NCBI GenBank assembly: GCA_963693315.1
Contig: OY856187.1
Coordinates: 390,501,269 to 390,565,268, forward strand
Length of the DNA stretch: 64,000 bases
Reading direction: 5' to 3'
Source of the DNA: Diogma glabrata
Taxonomy: Eukaryota > Arthropoda > Insecta > Diptera > Cylindrotomidae
Shown here: one piece after another, positions 22,101 through 34,100 of the stretch
How the letters are laid out: each line of letters begins with the position of its first letter
How positions within the stretch are numbered: the first letter of the stretch is position 1
The notes under the pieces: generated by a model
Seen by the model: the letters and a program-made list of their open reading frames with translations, nothing else
What the model was told of the DNA's origin: nothing
The model's database searches: none
Made by a program: the position numbers and the translations under genes

Positions 22101-25100
22101 CAGTCGTACTACTGAGTTTAGTATCCAATTGTTCGAATGGCATACTTGCAAAATATGGTGAAAATTAGATTTTCACATTAGACATCTCAACAGCATTTGA
22201 TCGAATCTGGGATGCTAACTTGATGAACAAGCTCGTTGCGTTTGGTTTTCACTGTACAATCGAAAAGTTTATTTCAAATTATCAGACTGACCGATACATT
22301 TCGGTTTCCATTTTTTTTCTTTATACAAAGTTAGTCATGTTTGGTGTGAGTTATTATAAATTAAAAATTAACGTCTCTGAACAGCCGAAAATATCATAAC
22401 AACTGAAGTTAAGGTTTTGAGACATTAGGATTTGTTTAAGGAATTTACTTGGCCTTAAGGAACCGGAAATAAAATTATTAGAACAAAACGTTCTAAAGTT
22501 ATGTGAACAATAAATGAGTTAAAGAGGAAGAGGCAGTTGCTCAGGTAGGACGAGAAATCGTCTTATAGTAGACGTCTTATCATCTTCAATAGTAGACGAA
22601 GAAATCGAGTGCATCAGACGGGAGTCCAAAGCATATTCTTGTATCTGTTTTACTTATCAGTCGGTTAGTGCAAATAGGCAAACTGTTAAGATCACACATT
22701 GTTATAGCGACAAAGGGAATTTTTTGTGCATATAAACGAAAACACATAATTTTTCTCCAACCGGACCATATAAATTATTAAGAATATATGAAATATAATT
22801 TTTAATAAAAGTTTTAGTTAAAATAAAATTTTTCCAGAGAAATGATCAAAATTTCATGACTTTCCATGACTTTCTTTGACCAAAATAAAATCCCATGACT
22901 TTCCAGAATTCCATACCTGATGGACACCATGTTATCTAGCCTTACTAGAAATCAAATTTTTTTTAATTTAATACTTCACGCTGTGAACACCATTGCAAAT
23001 AAAAATCTTTGATTTCTACACCGTCTACTTTTCTCAAAAATTAATATACTATCTACTAATTTGCTATGTCGCTGTAAATGCGGTATTAGATTCACATTTA
23101 GTAAAGCATAATTAATTTGATGTAAAAACACATGTGAATTTTTCATATACTAAACTTTAAAAAATCGTATAAAAATCCGTATATGGAATCTCTCACTTTT
23201 AATTTTTTAGTTTCATAGCTGCATGTGTTTACTTTAAAATTTGTGAAAAACAAAAAAAAGGACGATTTTTGAGCTATGAGCTTTGAAGTAAACCAAGGTT
23301 TAACGCGTCGCCTAGCGGAAAAGAGAAAAATTATCAATTTCCAACTTACACATTTCGATTATTCAACTATTTTTCTCTTTATTTGCAAAAATATACGTAA
23401 ATCGCATGAAATTTATGGGATATATTAACAAAACATTGACACCATTACCAAAACTACCTGAAAAAGCCTAAAAAATTTAACCGTGCATAACTCCGATTCA
23501 GAGTACTCAAAATATAAAACCAGAAGTTACTTTTTTTCTTTCGTCAATACCAACAATATATCAAAATTTCAGATTTTTTAAAAATAGTCGATTTTTTTCG
23601 ATATACGTTTTCAAAATAATAGCCCATATGTAACTTACCAGGTATAAACCGTACAATGCTCTAAGATTATTAAAATTTAACTTAATTGCCTGGCAATAAT
23701 ACGATTTTGATATCTCGATGTTATCAATTCCACCCTAAAAAATATATTTGACTATTAGTTATATTTATGCTTGAACATTTATTTGTTTTTATTTTTTAAT
23801 AGTAGATTGTATTACTAGTGCGAATGCGTTTTCCAAACAAGAGTTAGTTTGCCGCACGACCGTAGGGAGTGCGGCAATAGCTCGCGTTTGGAAAACGCAT
23901 TCGCACTAATACACACTATTTTTTGTAACAAATGCAGAAAATTTATAAATATTTATTAAATTAACTTTAATCATTTATTTAACAAAGTTATAAACAAATT
24001 TGAGATATTTAAATAATTAAAGTGCGCCATCTTCGTAGTAATAGTTGTAAATTATAAGAATCCAACTACCGGTAAAAAATAAACATAAGAATCTAACTAC
24101 CGGTTTTATTCGCACTAGTAATCCAATCTACTATTGTAATGTAATTGCGCAGTTAAACATTTTTTTCATTTTTAAATTTTTATTTTTTGTGAAAATTCGA
24201 AGCAGCAAGATTCGTTATTTTGGATGATAAATTTATAATTTTTTTCAGGACACACATTTTTTATGTTGTTTTGAAAAATTAAATGTGCTATTTCCAAAAT
24301 ATTTAAAAATAACGATACAAGTTTAAAAATCAGTAAAAGCTCAATTATCCGGAATGCTCGGGGTTTGACTCATGCCGGATAATCGAAAATTCCGGATAAT
24401 TGAATGTAAATGAAATTTTAGGACGATTTCATGTTATTCTCCGTATAAATAGGATTTTCGTCAATATATTTTTAAATAAAATACTAGAAACTTATTTTTG
24501 TATTAGGCCAGTAAAAATAGTATTTGAACAACAAAAAATTCGTTACAGCAAACTGACAGCGGGATATTGCAGAACACGATGTTGTAAAAGAGGGAAACAT
24601 AAATCGAACCGACAGCTGCTATCCGGGGGGGAATGGGGTGGGTGTTTAGGGGTTGAAAAGTTTTTCGTGATTTCTGGCTAAACCGTGCATCATATCAAAA
24701 AGAGTTGTATGTAAAAGTTGTAGGGAATAAAAAAATTTACAACTTTTTCCCGGACCATTTTTACCCTAACCTCAAAATTTTTCAGAAAAAATGCGAAAAA
24801 AGGTTTTTTTTTTCTTTGACAAAAAAAAATTTTATGAAGCTCAAACGTTGGCAAAAGATACCTCTATTTATTGGAAAAAGGCAGTAATTTTTTCGGAGGG
24901 AAAAATTTAGACGTTGTTGTTAAATTTAATTTAAAAAAAAAAAAAAAATTTTTAACTGCGATTCCTCTTAAAACTACGCCTCCTACAGAGTTCTGTTTTA
25001 GCTCACTTACTCGTTGTTACGTCTACTTTTGATAAATGGTAAAAAAAGGCATACTGCTTAAGAAAAAATGGCGGGAAAATTGAAAAAACCGAAAAAAACG

Positions 25101-28100
25101 CCTTTTTCGTGGTAATTTGCATATTTATCGTTGAATAATTGTTACTAATTAATAAAATCATTTTAATTTTTTTATGATTACGTAAACGACGATCATTCGG
25201 AAATACATTTATGAATAATTATATGCTTTCGTTTTCGAACTTGATAAAAATTGTTCGAAGAAATAATCAACAATTAGAATTTTAGTCGTACTAAAAATCT
25301 TTAAAATTAATTATATCAAGAACACGAAAATTAGCCTCTTTGTTAATTTGGAATATTTTAGAGTACAAAAAAAATAGATTAAATTCTAATTGATCTTTGA
25401 CCCAAGCGCCATCTTTAACAAAGTTTTTTTAATATTTTAATTTTAAAATTAATTACAAAAACAATTAATTAATTTTTTTTTCAAACGATTAACTAATCAC
25501 CTATTAAACAAAAAAAAGTTTGATAAAATTTGCTAAAGCCGTTTTTGAGCAATTTGATTTCGAAGGTACATCGGATTGGGAAAATTTTCATTTTTCTAAA
25601 ATATTTAATAATTATTTTAGTTTATAATATATGATATGTTTTAATTTAATATGAATTTTTTATTGTAATTGATAAGAAAATTCACTATTTGAAAAATTTC
25701 AGCAAAATTTGCAACTGGCATATTTTTGCTAGCAAATGTTCGAATGGGTTTTGATCGTCGAACAAAACGTCTGTCTGTAATTTGAGTATGTTTTACGTAA
25801 AAGATTAAACCTTCAGAAAACCCAAAAAAGCCTTATTTAGTTCCTTCTTTAAGCCTCATTTAGTACCTTCTAAAACCAAAAAAAAATTAATAGAATCAGT
25901 AAACTTGGTTTTAGTGTATGGCAAAGTAAAAAAAAATCGAACTATATTTAAATGTCTTTTTCTCAAAAACAAAACAATAACGATTGTCCTTAGGTTTAGT
26001 ATGTTATGAGTAAATAATAAATCTGTAAATATATAAAAAAAAACAAAAAGAAAACAAAAAGGTACTTTTTGAGATCGGAATGTTTGAAGAATAAAATTTA
26101 CTTTTTTGTTACTTAAATAAACTAAAAGTAACGAAAGTATATAATTATTCATAACTTATTTCCAAATGATCGTCGTTTACGTAATCATAAAAAATTTAAA
26201 TGATTTTATTAATTAATAACGATTATTCAACGATAAATATGCAAATTACCACGAAAAAAGCGATTTTTTCGGTTTTTTCAATATCCCCGCCATTTTTTCC
26301 GTAGCAGTATACCTTTTTTTACCACTCATCAAAAGTAGACGTAACAACAAGTGAGCCAAAACAGAACTCTGTAGGAGGCGTAGTTTTAAAAGGAATCGCA
26401 GTTAAAAATTTGTTTTTATTTTTTAAATTAGATTTAACAACGTCTAAATTTTTCCCTCCGAAAAAATTACTGCCTTTTTGCAATAAATAGAGTTATCTTT
26501 TGCCAACGTTTGATAAACCGTTTTTTCATAAAATTTTTTTTGTCAAAGAAAAAAAGCAGTGTTTCGAACCCAGAAAAATTTGGGTGCAGGTTCAGGTTCG
26601 GGTTCAATACATTAAAATTTAGTGGGTTCGTTACAAAAAAAAAATTTCGTTCGTTACAAATTTGTTACAAAAAAAAACAATTTTTTCGAATTTTTTTTAT
26701 AAATTCATTATTTTTTTATTACATTTTATTACATAAGATATACGGTATGTATTTATGTTATACAATTTTATTTTGAAAAAAAATTTTCATTCAAACGTAC
26801 AAATAAAATATTTCTTAATGATTCAACAGAAAGATGCACTCTTTGTGGAGCTAAAATAAATTTAAGTGCCGAAAAAGCTCTCTCAACACTAACTTGAGTT
26901 GCCGGGACAGCTAATATAACCTGAGCAGCTTCATATAATAGAGGTGTATCAATTTTTTTTTGTTCCCAGAATTCTAAATTTTGTTTTTCTTTAGAAATTC
27001 TGGGATTTGTGTCATAAACTTCGAATTCTTTTTTAAGTGCAATAACGAGTGTGGATTCCTTGTTGACATATATTGAAGACACATTCTTTTCCTTGCTCTT
27101 CAGCAGCTCTTCTAGCATGTCTGCTCCATCATCATCATGGGACCTAGATATAAAATTTGTGTCATTTGCATTTTCATTCGTAGGCTCTCCAGTTGTGTTT
27201 GATTCCGTTTAAGGTTCTAAATGTAAATATTTAATTTTTTTTACGGTTGTCAAAATTCTGTTTTTTTGCTTTGGCAATATTCTCATCATTTAAGAGCACT
27301 TTAAATCTAGGATCTAAATACACGGCAGCATTTAAAAGTTCATTATCAATAAACGATTTTTCCTGTCTAAGAACATTTGTGTACAGATCCGCACCTAATT
27401 TTTTATGTTTATGTTTTTCCAAATCTAACTTAAATTTCAACCATAGCCCATAAAAATCTCCTAAATTCATTTGTTCATTTTGCAACTTTAAAGTTAACGT
27501 TTTAACAGGCTCGAAAATCTCAACGAAATCCGAATTAAATTCCTACATTTTGTTATCCATTATTAGTTCAGAGTAAGTTTTATAATTCAATAAGCGTTGG
27601 AGCATATCGAAAGTGGAATTCCATCTAGTTGGACAATCAAGCATAGCCTTCTTTAAGCCTAATCTTTTCGCTAAAGAAACTTTATTAGGCACCCTCAGCT
27701 TCTTAGAATAATCTCTACCTATATTGATATTTTTACTAACTGAAGATATTGTGTCGTAAACTACCAACTGAAGAGTATGAGGCACGCACCTAAAGTGAAT
27801 TATATTGTTGTATGAACTGGACAATATTTCTATTCCTTCTTCGTTTGCAGTTAATAATTCGTCTTCCTCATCTTCCGCTTCGGAAAGGTCAGTAACTTCA
27901 AATTCACTTCTTAGTAGTTCAGTCGCTTTGATCATGTTTCTACCATTATCAGATGTAACTGAGTAAATTTGATTTATTTTTATGTCATAAGATTGGATCA
28001 CTTCTACTATGACATTTTTAATGTAATTTCCTGTTTGTCGGTCTTCAACTTCGTACATTGCTAAGGTTCTCAAATTGATTTTTCCATTGCTAATGTACTG

Positions 28101-31100
28101 AGCATTTATACCAATTACGCTTCTACCAAGCCGGAATGCCGAATCAATTTTAATTGATATTAATTTTCTTTGAATTTCTCCTTTGATTTTATCTTTTACT
28201 TCATCTGCTTTATTATTTACTAGATCCTTAATATTTTCTGAATTTACAGTCAGTTTTAGCGTCTTCATTATCGGTCCTATAATATAGTGCATCCCAGAAT
28301 CTTTGAAAATTGTAAACGGGCGTCCATTAACGGTGACTAATTTAACGCATGCATCAGTGAAACATTTTGATGACATATTAATTTTAATTAAATTGAAATA
28401 ATTTTCAATAGGAACTAAATTTTCGTCTACCATTTTACTTTTTTTAGTGGTTCCAGATGTAGATGGTTCACTATTCATCTTTTTTGTAATAGTACGATTT
28501 TCATGCGGATGTTTTCGTTTAATATATCGACTGAGATTTGCAGCATGTTTACCTTTCATAACAAACGAGCATTTGCTACATATAGACTCATCTTTGATAA
28601 AATTATATGAAAACAAATCCTTCACTGGGTTTGTCGACATCTACAGAGGAAAAGAAATTAGCTAGTTTAAAACGAGTAACGGAATGAAAAATTGTTAATT
28701 AGTACTTACCATAATCGTTTGTCTTATCGTTTGCGTGTAACTAATTACCATATACCCTTTCAATAACTTTTGTATTGTTTTTTAATTATTTTATTTAATT
28801 CACTTTCTTCAAAAAAACTTTTATAAATATTTAAATAACTTATAATTATGACCAAATAAATAAAAAATACTAGTATGTATTATTAAATACGGTATAAGAA
28901 AAACAAAAGAATTTCTATATTATGTACTTTTTGTTGCACGATATTCAAAAATTCAGATTAATTTTTTACTTCTGCTGCGTAAAAAAATCTAATTAAAATG
29001 TTTAAAGCAAATACAAAACAAATATAATTTTCTTGTTTGAAACAAAAAAAATTCTGCGAATTATGAAAATTCTAGCAATTTTCATAGAATTTCTATTCTC
29101 TACTTAAACAAATAATAACCAAAATAATCTTGTTTGAAACAAAAAAAAATTCTGCGAAATATGAAATTTCTTACGTAATTTCTTACGCATTTCTTCTTCT
29201 TCTAAATTTCCTATATTACAAATTGAACCTGAACCGCGTTTTTGATTGGGTTCGGGTTCACATAATTTAAAAAAAAATTTTGCTCCGGAGCGGGTTCAGG
29301 GTTCGGTTCGGGTTCGAAACCCTGAAAAAAAGAAAAAAATCGGTTTTTCGCACTTTTGTCGAAAAATTTTGAGGTTAGGGTAAAAATGGTCCGGGCAAAA
29401 GTTGTACATCTTTTTATTCCCTACAACTTTTACATATAACTCTTTTTGATTCGATGCACGGTTTAGCCAAAAATCACGAAAAACTGTTTTCACCCTTTAA
29501 AAACCCTCCCCATTCTCCCCCGGATAGCAGCTGTCGGTTCGATTTATGTTTCCCACTTTTACAATATCGTGTTCTACAACATCCTGCTGTCAGTTTGCTA
29601 TAACGAATTATTTTTTATTTTCTAATTTTTCTAATTTTTTATATTTCTAATTTTCTAATTTTTCTATTATTACTGGCCTACAGGTCGTTCAATAAGTCCG
29701 TAGGATAAGTAAGAAAAAAACAACATTTTGACAAAACTCGATTTTTTTATTCAACATAGTTGCCTTCGAGGGCGATACAACGAGTATAGCGATTTTCCAA
29801 CTTTTCTATACCACTTTTATAGTACGATTCCTCTTTCTCGTCAAAATAGGCCTCAGTTTCAGCGATTACTTCATCATTGGACTTAAATTTCTTTCCAGCA
29901 AGCATTCTCTTGAGATCTGAAAACAGGAAAAAGTCGCTGGGGGCTAAATCTGGAGAATATGGTGGGTGGGTAAGCAATTCAAAGCCCAATTCATTCAATT
30001 TAGCCATCGTTTTCATCGATCTGTGACACGGTGCATTATCTTGGTGAAACAACACTTTTTTCTTTTGCAAATGTGGCCGTTTCTTTGCGATTTCAGCCTT
30101 CAATCGATCCAAAAGTTCACAGTAATACTCGCTGTTGATGGTGGTTCCTTTTTGGAGATAGTCGATGAATATTATTCCGTTCGTATCCCAAAATACAGAC
30201 GTCATCACCTTACCGGCCGACTGTTGCGTCTTTGCTCGCTTTGGATTCGGTTCGTCGACTGCTGTCCACTCAGCTGACTGTCTTTTGGATTCTTGTTGGT
30301 TATTTTGTAGCGTTATCTCACTAGGTGAGATAAAAAGTGAGATAAAATATTTGTCTTTGATCGATTGTATTAGATAAAAGAAATCATTTAAACATAATTT
30401 TTTTATCTCACTATTTATCTCACCTAGTGAGATAACGCTACAAAATAACCACCCTGGTGTGTAATTGTGAAGCCATGTCTCATCCATTGTCACATATCTA
30501 CGATAGAATTCCCTTTTATTGCGGTTTAACAGTGCCAAAGACTCCTCCGAAGCATCGATTCGTTGTTGTTTTTGGTCGACTGTGAGCTCACGCGGCACCC
30601 AATTTGCACAGAGCTTTCGCATACCCAAATGTTCATGTAAAATGGTAAAAACACTACCATCTGCTACCTTTACAATGTCAGCTATTTCGTGCACCTTCAA
30701 TTTGCGATCGTTCATAACCTATTTGTGGATTTTTTTTATGTTTTCTGGAATAACAGCCTCATTTGGGCGTCCACTGCGCTCTGCATCTTTTGTGCTGGTA
30801 CGACCACATTTAAATTCAGCCATCCACTTCTCTACCATTTGTCTCGATGGAGCAGAGTTTGGATAATGTTTATCAAGCCATTGTTTGGTTTCCACTGTAT
30901 TTTTTTTCAAAAAGCAATGCTTTATTAAAACTCGAAATTCACTTTTTTCCATTTTTTTTCAAAAACAAAAGTTGCTTCACACAAAATGCTATAACTCACG
31001 AATAAATAGTCAGATTGCTGTCAAATTTATACACGTATCGTTTGAAGGTTAGTACTAAATAAAAATCATATGGAAAAAATTCTAGTAACGCCATCTATGT

Positions 31101-34100
31101 GTCATCCTACGGACTTATTGAATGACCTAGTATATGTGTATTTTAAGTTGTTTATAACATTGATTGCAAATAATAATTTATACAAATACAAAAATATGTA
31201 AATAAAATAAATAATAAGATTATTTTAAAATTTTTATGTTGATTGCCAAACAAAAAAAACATTTTTCTTGTGAAAATGGAAAAAATTCAAAAATTTTAAA
31301 TTCCGGTTAACTGAATATTCGGTTAATTGAATATCGTATAATCGGGCTTTTACTGTACTTTTAATTTACAGTAATAATATTTTTTAAAGACAATTTTGCT
31401 TCAAATAAAACACTATTTTTCAGAAAGATAAATACATGAAAACAACCATTAAACTTACTTTTGTTATTACTAAGCAACACAAGTATAGTATAGGTACGAT
31501 TCTAACAGAATCGCAACGAAATATAAAACAAAATTATACTCAACCTCAGTTTGCTCTTTAAAACTTTAATAACCATTACAACAAAACTAAAACCATTTAA
31601 GTCATCGGCGTCAAACATGAGCTATTAAGAGAATTCTAAGAAAAAAACGATACAACTACAACAAATAAATACTAGTAAGATGTCATTAAGAATATTCCAG
31701 CTAACAGAATTTAAAAAATACGATCGACTCTTCTAGAATGGACAACAGAAATACCATTTAAACAAGTTATTTGCAGAATGATAATACAGTTTAACACGGA
31801 CTGCTATTTGTTAACAGCGATAAATAGTTGACAAAAACAGTAAATGAATTTTTTCTGGTAAACACTTGATCTTGGTTTGAAACACAAAAATCAATCCATG
31901 TTCAAAATTGCATTTATATGTATAGTAGTATTTTTTACCAGCGAATACGAAAATTGGTCGTTGTGCGCATATTCAGTGTCTCAGATTAAAATAATAAAAA
32001 AAACTGTTATAGATGCCTACAAAATGAAGACGTTGGTAGTTTTAAAAAAAATTCAAAATTGTGACCGTCACTGATGGAAAGGGGAGGGGTTGGCGAAATA
32101 ATCTAAAAAAAAATATCCAAAATTGTTATCTGATGGAGATTACCAAACCCCAAAATTTGGAGAAAAAAATTTTTTTTTGCGCCCGTTCACGTAGAATGCC
32201 CCCAAATATTTATACAATTATAATATTTGTATAATTTGTATAGTGTATAATTAATTATACAAAAAATATATGAAGATTTATTTTAAATTACATACTACTA
32301 AAACAATGAAATTCTACTAATAAAGTTTATTGAATGATATTTGAAAAATAAAAAACAATAATTAATTTGAACAGAGGACGAATTTTTTCGAAGGGAAGCA
32401 GTACTTTTCGCTAGCATCCAAAAACCCTTTGCCTATGCACAAATGGCGTCTTGAACAAAAACAACATACTTTTTAATAATTTGTTATGAGAGTTGCATCC
32501 TATATAATGGTGAGTTCACTTCACTCCGAAGTCTTTTTGAAAGTGTTAGTAAAAATTATGTGAGAATCTCAATAACTGTGGAAGTAATTTTCAATAAAGA
32601 GACATCTTCTTCGATCCATATATTTAATGTAGAACCATGATTTTGAGTTTCAAACCAAGAATATGTAATCCATATATGATCCTATATACCACAATTGTTA
32701 CGTTAGCCATATTAAAGAGATGCGCACTGTTTTTGCAGTTAAAATATACTCACTTATCGTTTTTTCGAACCGGGTATTCAGTTTTGGAATAACAAAGGAA
32801 AAAACTTTTAAAATTAGTTTCTGTTACCAAACTACTAGAATTTGTCACTTATGATCGTTGTTATTAATTTAATAGAGGACGTTTCGTTATTGTTTATTTA
32901 TTATGTTAATATTATCTACGTTACCGTAACATATTAAACTTATTACACACTAGTGCGTAATGAGATGCAACTTTTTTAAATTATTTCAAAAGACTTTTTA
33001 GATCTAGGATAATTAACGATCATGCTTTATTATAAAAACAAAACAAATAACAACCACAAAAAGTCGGTCGGTTTAATGTTTCAACGCATGGAGACCAAAA
33101 CATATGGATTTCAGTTTTTGTTTTATTTGTATTTTTTTTTAAATTTTTGATCTACAGTTGTGACAATTTCAATCAGAATAATAAGTGGAGTGCGTCATAC
33201 GAATAAGGAGTATTTCACATGCCTTCAACGTCACTACAACAAAACCGAGGATTTGAGTGCGAAAAAAAAAATCTGAAGCAAATATTCTACTTAGGCTTGC
33301 AGAGTAAATACCAAATACAGACCACATAGCAACAAAACATATAATAAATCAGTCTGAGTGAACCTAGTTTGCTGATATTAAAGCTCAAAATTAAACTTTA
33401 AAATTTTATATAATTTGCTCCTGTTTGATGCATTTTATGTAAAATTCTTTTGTTAGGTATAATTTTTTAATTGCTTCAATGTGATTTGTGGAAAGCTTAA
33501 GAACAGGCTGGATTTTTTTATAAGGAGATGGATGCTTCTAAATTTTAGTATGCTGCTTTATACTGATGAAGATTCTTTGAATATTCCAAGATGTTCAGTA
33601 ATCCTTCTATTTATTACGAATGCAGAACGCATTTTATAAGTGTGACTATGTGAAAGCACTGATAGGTTTTGAGAACATCGATTTTACAGTATTTCCTCAT
33701 CTAAATGTTACTATTATCCCAGTTACTCTGTCCAACTTTACCAAAAAATTTTCAAAACTATAAAACTACACCAAAAACTTGTGGACCGAGTTTTATTAAA
33801 ATCATATGACATGACTAAAAGTTATTGAAGTTTTAAATAAACAGCTCTTCAGTCGTCCCTTTTTCCCTTTGTGCAATTTTTTTCAAATCTTTCGAACTGG
33901 GGAACCGCACTAATGGCTTATATAGTTTCATTGAAATCAAGTGATCGAACTAAGAGTTGAGATTTCAAATAAGCATTTGTATGGATGGCTTATTCCACTT
34001 TGTACAAACTTGTCCAAAAGCTTTCCAAACCATGGACAATTGTACCAAAAGCTAGTGTACCGATTTTCCTGACTTAAACTTTAAAGTTACTGAAGTTTTA

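Larger units (their letters stand above)
19411..23629. mobile_element. Large inverted-repeat (foldback) element filling EMC2 intron 4
   Basis: The left arm (about 19411-19953) is a close inverted copy of the right arm (about 23097-23629), roughly 540 bp each. Shared blocks include GTTTTCAAAATAATAG at the outside and TAAAGCATAATTAATTTGA at the inner end. The arms reach to within about 47 bp of exon 5 and 10 bp of exon 4. The interior has a second inverted pair (about 20160-20262 with 20815-20910), a hAT MITE, and LINE debris, so it is a composite. An ATG-started frame present in both arms (minus 19774-19487; plus from 23276) shows no domain and is broken in the right arm. Confidence 0.8.
29681..31130 (-). 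mobile_element. mariner (Tc1/mariner) transposon flanked by TA
   Basis: Terminal inverted repeats of about 26 bp: AGGTCGTTCAATAAGTCCGT on the left and the complement of AGGTCATTCAATAAGTCCGT on the right. TA flanks both sides (29679-29680, 31131-31132). It carries a DD34D transposase on the minus strand, interrupted by a stop and by a MITE insertion. It inserted in the right arm of the 24331-31355 foldback; the interrupted arm sequence AGGCCAGTAA resumes on both sides. Confidence 0.92.
24331..31355. mobile_element. Composite foldback element with pogo-like ends, interrupted by hAT and mariner
   Basis: It starts CAGTAAAAGCTCAATTATCC and ends with the complement of CAGTAAAAGCCCGATTATAC. These resemble pogo/Tigger-type termini (CAGT...TTATCCGGA). 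The left arm 24331-about 25240 is an inverted copy of the right arm, which is split into 26107-26556, 29333-29680 and 31131-31355 by a hAT (26557-29324) and a mariner (29681-31130). Shared arm blocks include ACGTAAACGACGATCAT, AACTACGCCTCCTACAGAG and CAGCTGCTATCCGG. Without the insertions it would be about 2.8 kb. There is no transposase of its own, so it is non-autonomous. The flanking TA duplication is not clean. Confidence 0.8.
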
